The position numbers were made by a program, and so were the translations under genes. The notes under the pieces are model-generated. The model had not been told where the DNA came from, did no database searches, and worked only from the letters and a program-made list of their open reading frames with translations. DNA of 64,000 nt from Monarcha castaneiventris obscurior (Eukaryota > Chordata > Aves > Passeriformes > Monarchidae), in NCBI GenBank assembly GCA_026261815.1, contig JAMPIT010000510.1:18014001-18078000 (forward strand), read 5' to 3'. Each line of letters opens with the position of its first letter. The stretch's first letter is position 1. Of the stretch, positions 49,086 to 63,502 are shown piece by piece.

Positions 49086-50943
49086 TTTTCTGTGTTTTTT
49101 GATGTTTCAATCTAAAGTGGTATTTTGGGGGCCTTCTTCAAAGCTGAGCTTCTGAAGATTAAGAATAGAAGCAATACTTAAAGGCTAACAGTTAAGAAAT
49201 CCGTAGCTTTTTTTTCATTAAATGGTTTGAAGCTTATGTACATAGTATGGTAGGTCTGGAAAAAAGGCATCACTCTCTCTATGGTCTGGTGCTGCACAAG
49301 AACACAGAAAATACTGTGCAATTCTGATGAGCTTCTGGCTGGTGAAAATTAAGTTTGCTGCGACATCACAAATAGTAACATGGTACTGACAGAAATGGGA
49401 ATTCCACCCTACTATTATTTATGCAGTAGGGGAAAAATAAAAGATCCAATCTGGAACTGAGCACAGCATGAGAAGTATGAACTTAAGCTTCCTTAAAAAA
49501 AAAACAAAAAAACAAGGTGTCTCTCCACTAACTTGCAATGGTTTGTGTTTAAGTTTTTGAATCAGTTTGTGGAGGGAATGGCCCAGTTTCAGCTGGTGCC
49601 ACCAATTGTGAAAAATACCAGGACTTGTGGAAGCAACAGGGACATTGTTCTGCCCTTTTGCAAGATGAGTAGCTTCATTTTCAGCCATTTCCAATCACTT
49701 AATCATCTACTAATGAAAAAGCTACTCAGAGAAAAGGTTAATGTGAGATTCAAGTTGGATTTATAGGTCATCAATAAGCAAGTTATTTTAGGCAGTCTAC
49801 ACCGCTGTTGCAAGTTTCCTAAACAATGTTCAGAGTTGATTTATTCACTCCACCAGAAGTGTGAGAAAATAATGAGTAAGGCAGCAGTTCTTTCTGCCAA
49901 TATCGCTGTGTACATTCTGCCCGTTTATTTTTTTTAATGGCAAACATCCCATTAACAAGTTTGATAGACTAATCCCAAGGCTACAGCATCTGTAGATTAA
50001 TTGGGGATGGGGCATGCCTAGGACTGCTCCATCCTTCAAAGGTCCCTGCTGAAGTACTGAGACTTTGATTGCTTGCCACAGCTTCTCAGAGGACTGTGCT
50101 GGTCCCCCTGGCAATGGAGACGTGACAAGCTAAATCAAATGCTCCCAGGAGATCAGTTCTGGTCTCTCATGGTGCAACATGTGGTTTTGGGCTGGACAAT
50201 CCTGGTGAGATTCAATTGGGCAGCAAAGATAACCTGTCAATAGTTGTCATCCTAAGCTCCTTCTGCTATCCCTGGAGAGAGACAGATTCTTCTAACATGC
50301 AGCTTGTTTTGAGGAAAACAGTGAAAACTGGTCACACAGACTGTGCCTAACAGGCCCTGTTCCCAAGCTTGGATTATGGACTAAGTTTTGGGTTAGACTC
50401 CTGGAGTCCTTTCATAGATTATGTTTCCAGCTGCAGGGAAGATTAATCCCAGTAGCCATAACTGCAGCCAAACTCAACAGTTTTGTCTTCTCTGAGACTT
50501 TCCTTGACACTTCTATCCCAAGACAGTGTAAATTAAACTGAAATTGTCATCTACCAGCCTCAGGTTCTTTCATCCAGTATCTGTGACAGAAATAATAATT
50601 TTTTAAATTATGTTATTAATGCTTCTTTATCAATTTTGACCATTTATGTCAACTTTCTAGAGCAGAGACCATTTTCTCTACGGTTTGGACTGGTGCATAG
50701 CAGAAATCATAGACTAGACCTTGCAATTTTACATTTCAAAGTATGTTTCTCTGCAGCTCAGGATGGGAACAACTTTGTTAATTTCTTCAAAACAGGAATT
50801 CCTGAAAGAATTCATATTAAAAAATACTTTCTTCTAAAATTAGTTTCTATTATTTCAGAAAGGGCTTCTTATCAATGCTGGCAAAATGCTTCCCAAAATT
50901 AATTTGAAAAAAGAGGAGCTTAGAGTATTTGACCAATTATAAT
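49086..50943. other. Gene-free stretch
   Basis: No gene or recognisable transposon. An A-rich interrupted tract lies at 49,495-49,512. Confidence 0.45.
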
Positions 50944-51006
50944 GGTTTGGTTTGGTTTGGTTTGGTTTGGTTTGGTTTGGTTTGGTTTGGTTTGGTTTGG
51001 TTTGGT
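50944..51006 (+). repeat. (GGTTT)12.6 pentanucleotide microsatellite
   Basis: A perfect, uninterrupted GGTTT array of 63 bases. Such a pure array is probably recent and length-polymorphic. AT-rich unique sequence flanks it on both sides. No coding content. Confidence 0.97.
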
Positions 51007-54000
51007 AGGCAATCATTTTTCTCACAGTTCCATGAAAAGAATATTTTTTTAATAAATAGCATTTGAATAGCTTTAATTTTTATTCCATCCCATCTCCTCA
51101 CATCTTTTCTCAGCCAAATCTTTTAGCTATGCTAAAACCCCTACTACATTTAATTTTATTTTGCAGCTCAAATTGATTAATTCCCTGTGTGCACTAGTCA
51201 ATAAAATGAATAATGCAGCAATGACGATTTTTACAAAAACGTCAAAGTATTGCTATGGATTGTTTTATTAGATGATATATCTATAAAATCCAGTTATATT
51301 AATCAACTTTAACAAAACACAACTAGGCAGCAGAGCCATAAACATGCCAAACCAAGACTGTGTGAGTCTCAGCAGAAGACACACCTCAGAAATCTGTTTT
51401 GCTCTGATTCAGCTAGTCATTTGGAGCAAACCACCAACTGTGTTTAATCCTTTGTTGGTGTTATTGTTGTTCTCTTTGGTGTGGTATCATCTGAAGAACT
51501 GTCTTTAGTAACTACAGTAAATAAGAGCTGAGTAACTAATGGAGAAAAATAATATCTCTGACCAAGAGGTTTCTCAAGGAAGAAATTCTAGATTCAGTTA
51601 TTATAGCGAACAGTTCTCTTTGACCATATAGTTTATTTCACTCAGGAAGTTGTTTTATGCTAAGGTAGCAAAAGAAGTTTGGTGAGAACATCTTTCACCA
51701 AAAAAAAGCTGCATCTCTCTGGAGAGCAGTTTTCAAGATTTTTTTTTTAATGATAAACATCGTGACAGACTGAGAATTACTTCACAATATGCTGTGAGGG
51801 TAAAATTCAATCCTGTTTTTAGTAATACATTAAGTAAGATGAAATGTAAAATGTACAGGTTTTCATCTTTTAATTTGATATAATATTTAATTGCCAGAAG
51901 TTTTAAGGTGCAAAATATTCTAGAAGTTATATACACAGCCTTTTCTTCTTTGGTTTCCTCCATGGTCTTTCCTTCATAATTGTGATACTTATTTAGTTGA
52001 GTATTTTATAGGAACTTGGAAAAGAGGCACTAACATAGAAAATGCCCTTAAGTATATGGAATTATCTTCATTGGAATGAAGGGAGTTTAATTAGTTTCTG
52101 GCTGAGAATAAATTATTTTTTACTCTACAAAATAGACTGAAAATCCACTTAGAAGAAAGAATGATATTAAATACACAACAGCAAACTGTAGGGTTGCATT
52201 GACCTATCAAAACTTTACAAAGAGTTACTTTAGGTGGCTGAAGCAGTTTGAATGAATAAAACCATCCAAATCTCACTTAAGTCAAAATTGAATAAAGAAG
52301 CATAAGGCAGTAACTAGCTAAATGGTATTCCCATAACATCACTGAAAATATTTTCATCTATATTTTGAATTATACTTTGGTTCTTGATTCCACCTGGGTT
52401 TAGAATGGCCAAACCCCCTAGAACATCCTCATGTCTTTAGTACTGAGGCACAACTCAGTCATGCTTTTATGTATTTTTTAAATGCTTTTTAATGCTTTTT
52501 AAAAATTATCCTGAATGTGACCGTAAAATTAGCATTTTGTGAGGTGTCAGTATTTCTAAAGCCTTCAACCAGCCTCATGAGCCTCTAGGGGCTCACTGGC
52601 CAATCCTTGTGTTTATGTATGCCTATCACAATCTGCCTTCTGTATGGTCGTTTGTGCTTTCCATAGCTCTCTGTGTCGTGCCATGTTCAGAGTTATAGGC
52701 TGCAGCTTCCTTGGGTAGGGACTCATTCCTGTGAATTCACTGCACTTCACACAATAAAGAACAGGTTCTTTATGTGGCACCCTGGCTCCACCACAATATA
52801 AATAACATTTTTTTATATTGGCACAACTCCTTTGAGCCAAAGGGGGAGTCACAGAAAGAGGCAGTGAAGGAGCAGAGATTTCATCACCTTAAAATCATGT
52901 TGTGTGAAGCATGTCTTTCTATAAGATGTTATCCAGAGAAAGCAAGAACAATATTTTGAGAATTCTAGTGATATGTTTTATTGCACATCAGCCTACTATT
53001 AAACACATTCTGGATCTTTTAATGTATTGACATAGCAGCAAAAAAAAATCCTGCCTTAGGCCACATTTTTTAAGCCACAGATCCAACTGCAGATATGATG
53101 CTTTTAGTAAATTGATGGGGGGGAGCTGTACGAGTGGTTTAGATGATTCATATTATTCCTCTGGGCAGAGTCTCAATTTAGAGTTCTCTGAGTCAGCTTT
53201 GGTGTTCCCTTATTGGGAGACAGAGCATTGTTAGAAAATACCATTTTGGGGCTAAAGCAACTCTTTGTTATAAAAGCCCTCTGGCACTGACAAACGTTTA
53301 GCTCCCTTTAACAGGGAAGCTCCCTATGCATGCCAGCTAAACCCAGTGTGCTGCTTCTGAGTCATCTTTGCATCAGATCTTCATTTCTGAATTTCTGCTT
53401 TAAGTGCTTTAAGCACCAATTACCTCAGCTTCTACATGCCCTTGTTTTGATCCCTGGGTTTATCAGTGCTCCTGTTCATTGGCTTCCATTCTGGCTTACA
53501 TCTCAAACAGACCCGCTCGCTTGCCTGGCGTGGACACTCGGACACTCGTGCCTGGTGACTGCAAAGACGTGGGGCCGGTGGCTCTCAGTGCTTTGGCCCA
53601 TCTGCCCCCAGCCCTTGGCAAGACCAGCCCAGTGACCCGTGCTTAGAGCAGCCCAGGCTGTGAATAAAGCAGGACCTTCTTTCCTGGGAGCAGATCTTCT
53701 GCTTAATGACATTCATGGACACAGAAGAGATGATGCTCTAATGGCAGCAGCAGAAGAGGCTTCTCATTGTCCAGGAGCTGGAACATTTGCTTTCTAGACC
53801 CAATTGTCTTTAACTCTGCTCATACCTTTCAGGAAAGTCCACCAGCCACCAGGCTTCAACATCCTCTGCGTGGCACAATCCTCCTGCCAGCAACAAACAC
53901 TGCTCTGAAAAGGAGATGAGATTCACAGGCCTAAACCCAGTGAGCAAGATGGTACTGGCGTCTTTGGCCTGAGAGTCCCAGGCCCTGCTCCTTTCTCCTA

Positions 54001-57000
54001 CATATCTATTTTTTGCAGTTTATTGGTGACACTGAGGCTCACAGTCTTTCTAAGATGGGCTGAGTTATGGCTCCACATGTAACTGTAGAGCAAGAGCTCA
54101 CCCACTCTGACCAGTGCCAAATCACTTAAAGTGAAATATCAAAAATATCAACCTTTACCCTAAATCCAAGGCATTTCCCGCTCTCTGTGAAAGCAAGCCT
54201 TCATCTCAATCCATGTGAGCTATCTCCAAACCCCTCTTTCTCTGTACTAGACAATTCTGTCCTTGGGTCCTTTCCTTTGGATTTTTTGCTCGCTTTACAA
54301 GTCAAGACAGACACGCAGAAGGCCTGATGCTGCTCATGTTCAGCAAGTTTACAAATGCATGCTGCAGGCACCTCCAGAGTCAAGCAGCTTGGCTTGCCAA
54401 AGGCAGGTGTGTCTGGGCTGCCTCCTGCCTGGCTCTGGGCTGCCCTGAGAGCTGTTTCTAGAGCCAGTGGTGGGTCATGGGCCATGGGGCAGCTCCCTCC
54501 TGCCTGCCCAACCAAGGCTACATGGAGAGTCCTGTCCCTGCTGGCAAAGTGTCATTCACTGCAGAGCATCCACCAAGAGAAACATCAGGAGCACCAAGGT
54601 GTTTGACATAAATAGGACAAAGGGAACCTGAAGGGGTTTCTCTGCATCACTAGTGGTCAGTTTACCTCTGCTGTCCCAGCCAGCTCTGCAGGCCGGAGAC
54701 ACTTCTAAGCTCCTCTGCACCTCTGTGAGGAGTCATTTGTCACATATCTTTTGGGAGAGGGAAAAAAATTCAAAGCATTTAATTTAGCCACTGTTTCTGG
54801 TGAAATGTAGAAGCACCCAGTGTTTTGAAATTCCTAAGTCTCATACCAGCAGTTATAAAGTGAGAGGCACTCAGCATTGCTGAATTCATAACAACAGGCA
54901 CACAAACATGTGACTACTTATCTTCACTTGTGTACTCCTGTTTGTCATAAGCTCCTCAAATATGCATTAGCGAGGCACACCCCCATATGGAAAATGTTGC
55001 GCAAAATAAAGCTATCACGTTTTCTAGAAACAAGTGGAAAAGGAGAATTCAAAAATCTTGAAATTGGTATAATTTCATTTCTTTAATTACCTGTTCTTTA
55101 AGTACCTATCAGAGCAAACTGAAATCTTGCCACACAAATGTTAATTTGAGATAAAATGGTGTTTGATAAAGAGCATTTACACTAATTGCCATGGCCATGT
55201 ATGAACAGAGTACACATGCTTGAGGGAACCTTCCTTATTGTCCTTTAAATACCCCTTAAAATAGAACTTTCACAGTCTGGTAGGCATTTCTACAATAGCA
55301 TTTAAACTGTCTCTGAAGAATTGCTTTCATATGCACCATTTGGCTTGACACCACTATATAAAAACTCTCTCAAAACAAATCCTGGAAGTTAGTAGTCCCA
55401 GTATTTTATCTTGTTAGCATAGGTTGAGGTTCATAACTGAAAGAGTTCTTTTGGACACCCAGAATACTGACACTGTCTTCAGCCTGAAGAGTGCAAATGC
55501 ATACTGGACACTGCTGCTTTCCCATATATCTGCATTGTATAGGGAAATGGAGTGTGGTGGGGGGCTTTGTAGCAGTAAACACATAGCAGGTAAACTATCA
55601 CAGTCTGCATCTTGCTCTGAGAAGAGGAAGCTCAACAGTATTTCATGTAGAAGCTCATAAAAGCCTTCTAGTTGCCTGTACCCTCACAGGTATTATGTTT
55701 ATTCAGGGTACTTTCAAATATCTTTGGAATTGTTTATGCAAGTTAACATTTCTTTACTTAGCTGAAGGTCATCTATGACAAGAATTTACTAAAAATTTGA
55801 TGTTGCAAGGAAGGCACTGCAACAAAATTAAAGGGAAACTTAACCTTTTGCAAAATTACACAACTGGATGTAAATAACTCACACAGAAGCTACGCTAATT
55901 GCTTAGCACCCAGTCAAAGATTAACATGTCTTGTTTCACCATTGCCTTTCCTGTACTGCCACGTCCTTGGTTGCCTGTCTTGTGTGCAGGGTGCAGAAGG
56001 AAACCCCAGGCTACAGAATGGGAGGGACAAGGCACTAAAATCCATATTGTAATACACATTTTCAGTGGGAGCAAGGTGAAGGTCTGTCCAGCAGCTCTCG
56101 GTCTGATACTTGTCAATCTCTCACTGCTATGGAAACTCCTAGGAATCTAAAATCATGACAGCTTTCCCGATGATTTAAAGGGAAGACAGCAGTGCATGAT
56201 AGCAAACACATGGGGAGTACATCCCAGGTTGTCCATATGCAGAGTCCTTGCCTGAGTATTTGCATATGTGCGAATATTCCACTAGCATATGAGATGTTAC
56301 GTTTGAAGAACATAAATATGCTAAAAGGCAATAGAAAAAGGTTAATAAGTATGTTAAGCTGTGAATAAAAGGAATTTTAGGGTGGTATTATAATTTTCTG
56401 TATATTTGTACACAATCTGACTCTGATCATGGTAGTCAATTTTCATCTGCTGAAACAATCGAAATTTTAAATTATTAAAAATCTTCATTTGTCCATTTAT
56501 TTGTTATCATGCAGCCTATTTATTGAGCTCAGACCATGGTTCTTCCAGGGCTTTTTGAAGCCTTGAGGATCTATTTTTTGGGGAAGTGGCACAGCTAAAT
56601 TTCCCCTCACTGTACATCCTTGCATTGTTTCTACACAGGGCTCTGGTTTTCCCCAGGAAAGACTGAAAGTAACTCTACTTTTCACTGGTTTTGGGCATCA
56701 TCTTGCAGAGTGGGGCTTGACTAAAGCAACACAGCCCTGTGGTTAATAATACATGGTGCCTTTGTGGCTGCAGGCATTGCCATGTGTTCGCATAACTTCT
56801 GGTGATGAAAGATGAACAAGAGCGATTCCATGTTCCTCCACCAGCATAAAGCATAAAAACTGTTCATTTACTGCAGTTTAAAGAGGGAGAGAGGTGGCAG
56901 GGAGAAACCTGTCAGCAGCGAGTGCCCTGGTGTGGGTGGCCAGAGGTGGTGACATTGCTGGTTCCTCTTCATGGCCACTCTGCCTGCTGTGGGTGGTTTG

Positions 57001-60000
57001 CCATTTATGCCTGGACGAGGTGTGCAGGAAAGTCTGTATTTCATACAGCTGCTTTGCCCTGTCATCACTTTGGCTTGGGGGGCCAAAGTTGCATTAGTTA
57101 CAGCCTTTTACCATTTTTAAACTTCTTTTAAGAGCAGTGGGGACTAAGACAAGTATTAAAAAACAGCCAGAGAGAGATTGAAGTTTTGAAATCAGAGTTT
57201 TTACTGCTAGACAAATTTTCCCTTTGGAGAGACACACTTTAGAAGTGGATGACATTTTGCAAAAGGAAAGGCCTGTACCTTTTTGAAGATCAAGCCTCTT
57301 TATATATTTAGTGACAAAAACATCAAAAACATTAGCCTTTAACTATATGGAGCATTAGGGTAAGAAGGCACTGAGTGATTAAACTTGGAGCATTTGTTCC
57401 ACCATTTATTTGAGCAGAGAGGTAATAAAACTGTCAAATATATTCTTTTTATACTTTTAAAATATTACCAACGTGGTGGTTGTTCCTCATTGTTAAAATA
57501 AGACTTTATATCTAGCATTACAAATACACACTAACACTTTAGACTGGTAAGATTTACAGTGACTGAGCTTCATGAAAAACTGGTCTTTACCCACTAAGAT
57601 GGCACAGGCATCCTCAGTCATAACAGGGCCTCTGTAAAAGTACGTGCAATATGCACAGGTGAACACACTCACATTTGTAATGAAAGAAGATTGAAACTGA
57701 ATTTGTGGCACTTCTGAAACTCAGTCAAAGCAGCTAGTCTGTTTTTCTTGTCACAAGGGGGGAAAATGACTAATTTTGCTACTCTCTGATATCTGAATTA
57801 ATGACTTACAGCATTCTGAAGGAAAGAAAAATCTCTCTTACATTAACACAGAACTATGTACTTGTAAAAATTAAGGTGAAACACACCATCTCTGTCAGAC
57901 ATTCATTTATTTGAACGAAGTTGCAGAGGCCCTTGCCTGGCCAGGGGAGGGTGTTGATCATTTTGTTTAATATTTGTATGCTGTGTGGAACTGGACATTA
58001 CCATTCTGCTTGTTTAAGGGACTCTGTAACAGAATTTGCATCAATACCGTTTCCATGTTTCCATGGAAATCAGATTAATTGAGTTTCATGTTTGTGTGAC
58101 CCTCATTCTGCCAGACAATCGCCATCCCCTTTGATTAATATTTCTACTTATCTTTTGTTTTTATTTTTAAAAGTTGGAAAGAAATGGCTTGTATAGGAAT
58201 GAAAAACTAGAAAAAGTTGAGAAATAATTATCCTGCACTTTTGCTTTATATAGCTGTTAGACTGTATAAAAAGTGTTTTGGGTATTTTTTTCTATTCCAA
58301 ATTACTTTTTTGAAAAAAATCCAGCTCTTCTTTATTTGTGGACTACACTTCAGGTGCAGCAGACCCTTTAAAATTTCTAGGAGCACCTGCTAGTGGTTGC
58401 ATAGTTTTTAATGATGGGGTGCTTGTTTGCCTCTTTGTTCCACAAAGTCATGTGGAAACACCCCAGGCAGTTTCATTGTCCATAGAGGAAAGATCTCACA
58501 GGTGGAGAACATCTGAGGAAATCTCACAAAATAGCATAAGAAACCAAACCTATGAAGACTCCAGGGAACAGCTTCAAAAATGACCTCTGAACTTGGTATA
58601 GTTATTGCAGGTATCATGTAAAGACCTGAGTTACTCTTTGGATACCCCAAAAAAGGTGTTTCACAGCAGCATGCCTCCACTGCTTCATTATTTGTGAGAC
58701 CTAGGCTAGGAAGCTTAGAGCTAGTTTAGATATTTTTAGACTACATTTGTTAAACCACTTGAAATGTTTGCTTGAGTTTACTCAAAAAGGAGAGCTGTTA
58801 TTTGATAAAAAGTGACCCCTTCCATGGGGAAGGAACATCTGATACCATAAATCTCTTTAATTTAGCAAGCACAAAAATCACATTAAGTAGAAATTTGGAA
58901 TTAAAGAACCGAGACTGGAAAACAGATGACTGTAACTAATTATTGGAAGATCTCAAATAACAGTTGAAGAAATAACCTAAAAGCAGAGAGGCAAACAAGG
59001 AATTTGTTCAAAAGAGCTATTCAGGCCTCAAATATGCATCTTGGCTTAAGAAACACTTCCTTTTGTACCTAAATAAAACTTTGAGCATCTCTAAAGCAGC
59101 TGTCATTGAGTATTTCTGGATGCTTTTGTATCTAGGAAAAAAATACACAACAAAACTTATCCCCAAATATAAGAATTTGAAAGAACTATGAGATTCTGTC
59201 AAATTAACTGAATACCTAGTAATATAATTTTAAAAATCACACGGGGGAGCAAGAGATAGAAAGGCTGAAAATATTGAAGTACTCATCTGAGCCCTTTATG
59301 CTTGAACATTTCTTTCTTCTGAGAGCTTTGAAAATTAATCAAAACGAGTAAATATCTCCCAACATAAATGATCTTTTTGTTTCATTTTGTTTTGGTTTTT
59401 TGATTAAACAAAAATTCATGGGTTATCCATCAGAAATGTTGTTTTTGAGGGAAGAGTTCTTGTTCCAATAAGTGTTACTGGACCAAAACTGTTGGAGTGA
59501 GATTCATTTTGGCCTTTCTGCACGTAGAAATAGGGATCACGGGAGGTTCCTCTACAATAACTTTTGCTCCCTCTGAAATAACTGATCTTCATTGCAGCTG
59601 ACACAATCCTCCCTTGCTGCCCTTTATATCTTGTGGACCCAGCAGGTCTCGATAGGAGGGGCTGCCCTGGAGCACAGCCTTTGTAGTAATTGACATTTAT
59701 TGCAGGGTCACCATTTCTTTAGAATTCATTACAGACACTGATTAGAGAGGGTGATAAAGACATTGCTGGAGATCAAAACCCATCTTCGACTGGAAAAAAA
59801 AAAAGCATGGAAAGTAGCATTTTAAATGGATGCATCTATTTAATCTATTCACTGCTGATATTTTCATACACATGGTTTAGTGGTATTAGATTCAGAAGGT
59901 GTAGCAGAGGCTTTAATTTGCTTCAGTTCTGGTCTAATAGGCATAAAGACACCAGAGGATTCTGAAATACTGAACTCAGAGGTACTCTGACAAACCTTTG

Positions 60001-62027
60001 TAATCATAATAACAAGAGCTGGTGTGAGCTTATACAATTTTAAGCTAATTGCCCAGCCAACGTGTTCATTACCATATTGATGCAGTTCATAAATCAAAGC
60101 CCTGCCTATTCAAGCTGTTTACCAGTCTTGCATTAAGCAGCGCATTTCAACTGAGAAATGTAGCATATTGCCAAAACACTGCAGAAACTTTACAAGACTG
60201 ATAGGACTGCAAACCTGGGGAGCTGAAGTGCCACAAACCTGGCACTAAAGTGCTTGTTCTTGTTTGTTTCCTGAGTATGTTCTGATCTAGCCTTGAAAGT
60301 TTCCCTAATAACGTACTGGAGCAGCAGGGACCTGCTGGCAATTTTTTATCAATTTGGCTTCCTACAGCAGCTTCTTTGCTTAACCAGGAGACTAACACAC
60401 ACTTCTTTTTGGAAGCACTACAGTACTTATGCCAGATGAATTGAGGTGCATACATTAAGAATGGAGGCTTTTTATATAGGGAAAGGAGACATTAAGGTTC
60501 TTAACCAAGAATCCTAAGTTAGTCATCAAAATTAGGTGCCTGAAGTTAAATTCTTTGAATAGCCTACTAAGGAATCTGAAAGTACAATTCATCTGCCTAA
60601 ACAAGTGCCTGCCTGCAGGTGCCAAGCAGTGCCCCTGAGATGCCCTGCTGTCCCACGACACCCACACAGTCAGTATGTCAGAGGAGTTGGAGATTTGCCC
60701 CTGTCTGAGCTGGCAGCTGAAGGCCAAGGGGGCTAGTTTAACATGTCTCAAAGGGCATTAGAAGCCTATGTTTAGGCAGTTGAATTTTCCCCTATTTTTC
60801 CTTCAGGTACTCATCCAGCTGGCCTAGGTATCAGAAACAATCAGCTCTTGTAAACAGGATTAATGAACTTGGGCAGGGTTCAGAAGCTACAGGGGTCTGG
60901 CTGCTTCCCATTCTCCAGACTGGCTTGTTTCAGACCAACTGAGGCAGTTCTTATCCCAAACACCAGTGTCCTGTGAGTTATTCTTCTCTCTGTACTTTGC
61001 TCAGAAAGCAGCAAGAGAGATGTGTTTTTGTGAGGTTTCACCTGGAATAAGTGTAGTTGCTCCTGGTGGCTGCTGGGGCATCTCTCTCCCTGTGCCAGGC
61101 TTTCACCCCTGTGTTGGCCATGGCCACAGGAGGCAAGGACAGAGGGTGCTGGAACAAGAGTCAAGGCATCGAGGTTACTTTGAAGATCAGGACCAGGACT
61201 TGAAATTTAACATGTTTGTGTAAAGGAAGCTTGAAGCAGGAGCTCTGCACTTCACAGTTACTGAAGGGTGTTGGAGCTGTTGGGGGAATTTAATAGATTA
61301 TGGGAAAATCAAGAGCTTGGTGGGGTGTAGGGGTTTACTGAAGATTATTTGTTTATCTCTGTTAAGGAGAACTCAGTTCAGGGGAAAAAGGGCACACATA
61401 TCTAATGAAATGCTACTCTCTTCTATAAACAATATTAGCAAGAAGAGCTCATCCTATTAAAACAAGTGTGCTGATCTTCAGTCATGATGCCTGATGAAGC
61501 CTCAGTCTCTTATGTTCTTTGTGTAAATTCAACCATGACAATTAATAAATAAAACATTTTTTGCGGATGGAAGATATGATGTGATTAAGACAAAGCTTTA
61601 GTGATAAAGAAATTTGGATTCCAGCTTACAACTCTTCTGCAGGATATGTGGTCATGGTAGATGCAAGCATCCAATTCCTTATATGCAGATTGTGGATAAT
61701 AATGGTTAAAGTGAAATTAATCTAAACTGATACTTTCTCATGAAGGCACCCAAGACAGTGATATGTTTTTCTTTTTCGGAGAGGGAAATAAATTTAAAGA
61801 ACTTAATTTCTTTGATTTTAAGGAGTTATGAACCATACAAAAACAGACCATACCAGTGTCTGACCATGTGAAATGCCAAAACAGCTACTTTTGGCTGCTA
61901 GTAGGTGTCACAGGTTCAGCAGAGATTTCTCAGAGGGATATGTGTAATTTTGGGAGACACTTGCAGGCTGTTGTGAAGGAGAATTTTTTGCTGATAAACA
62001 ATTCTGAAAAGAGAAGAGCTAAATACC
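51007..62027. other. Gene-free stretch, about 11 kb
   Basis: No gene or transposon is recognised. Two blocks look like conserved non-coding elements by composition only: 54,955-55,215 and 57,950-58,155. The second contains the palindrome TTTCCATGGAAA at 58058-58069. The segment 53,500-53,680 is GC-richer and contains AATAAA at 53663-53668, but no transcript is supported. An A11 run lies at 59,794-59,804. Confidence 0.4.
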
Positions 62028-62052
62028 AAAAAAAAAAAAAAAAAACCAAAAA
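62028..62052 (+). repeat. A18 tract followed by CCAAAAACC
   Basis: Eighteen A (62028-62045) lead into CCAAAAACC, nearly the same arrangement as at 20326. A further A12 run lies at 62127-62138. It may be a retroposed tail or simple low-complexity DNA. No retroposed body was recognised. Confidence 0.6.
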
Positions 62053-63475
62053 CCGAGCTGCTTGTTATTTATCTAACTTGCAGAGTGAGAAGTGGTTGTC
62101 TTAGGTCATTTCTCTTTCAGGAGCTTAAAAAAAAAAAAGATATGAATAGAACTATCTTTATGTTATCCTAGACGTCCTCCAATATGAAAAAAAATTGGTC
62201 CTTCCAGCTTCTCTCCACTTGTGCAAAATGAAGATTAATTTCCAAACAGTCCATTGAGCATGCCATGAATATACATAATGGAATTCACTTTACAGGCTGA
62301 AGGAACAGTGGTAGTATTTAAACTGGAAGGAGAAGCAGCTCATACCTGTGTGTCTTTGCTTGCAGAAAGGCTGTTTCCTGACTTTGGTGTGGACTGGCAG
62401 CTTCGATAAAGACCTGTGATCTTACCAATGTAAAGATCATCAGCTGAAGGGATACAGTCCTTTTTTCCTATGTGGTTTATCCAGTGTTATTTTCAAAATA
62501 TTTATCAGGTGTTGGTTCATTTTGGAGCTTGTGTTTGTGAGCAGTGTCCATGTATGGCTGCTCTTCCTGTTCCACATTGATTGCACCGCCCATATAAAAA
62601 CAAAGCCAAAGTATTCTAGGGCAATATCTTTACATCAGATTTAATTTCTCGAGTAATTCAGAGTGTAATCTTAAATCACTGAAAATTACCTTCTAAAAGC
62701 ATGTAGTCAAACAACCCTGGCCAGTATCTCATCAGGAGATTGATGGTACAATTCATACGTGTAAGACAAGGTACATGAGGCAGAACAGGGATTACAAAAG
62801 CAGCACACTGAATGCAATGATACAAGATGCCTATTGGCAGAAGGAAAGACAGATCTAATTCTCTGAAGATACTGTACTGCTGATCACACATTCCTGCCAT
62901 TTGGTTTTGCTCAGCATTGTAATCATGCTATTCATGGGCTGCACAGAGCAGAAAGATTTGCAAAATCAAGGCCTACTTCATGTAAACTAACTAGAACTAA
63001 ACATTGCCTATGGATCTAGGGTCTTAGGACAGGCAATAATCATATTGCAGAGGGTATTTTCTCACCTTATTTGCAACTACCACATGGTGTAAGGTGACAA
63101 TGACAGTGCCTTTGGAAATGCTGGTTTAGACAGAAATACAACTGAGTCAGCACACTGGCAGGATGTTAGTGCCTCAGCTGGATTAAACTCAACCTCAGGC
63201 TCAGCTAACAGCACAAAATGTGCCAATGATTCCTCTCATAGCAGTCTTTGCTCCTATATACTGCAAGTAGGTCCAGCTGTAAATAATTGCTGACATTGCT
63301 GTGTTTGTTAAGAGGGATCTTGGAAAACAGTACATCTGCCACCAACAGTGGCATCTAAGACAAAAATGAATGTAAGCACTATTAAATTAACAAAGTGTCT
63401 CTTTATCATTGTAGTTTATTGCATTTGAGAAGTATTTTACTTTCCTTGGCAATGAGAATGAGCTTCTGACACAGT
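62053..63475. other. Gene-free stretch
   Basis: No gene or transposon recognised. Ordinary AT-rich sequence with an A12 run. Confidence 0.45.
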
Positions 63476-63502
63476 GGGCACTGTGGGGAGTGGGGGTGGG
63501 GG
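63476..63502 (+). other. G-quadruplex motif
   Basis: Four G runs (3, 4, 5 and 5 bases) are separated by loops of 6, 3 and 1 bases, which fits the G3+N1-7 pattern on the plus strand. It lies in otherwise unremarkable, moderately AT-rich sequence. Folding is predicted, not shown. Confidence 0.6.

Noticed and set aside
53500..53700. GC-rich segment with AATAAA, considered as an LTR end or a transcript 3' end
   Set aside because: No paired LTR, no TG...CA boundaries and no upstream exon could be identified.
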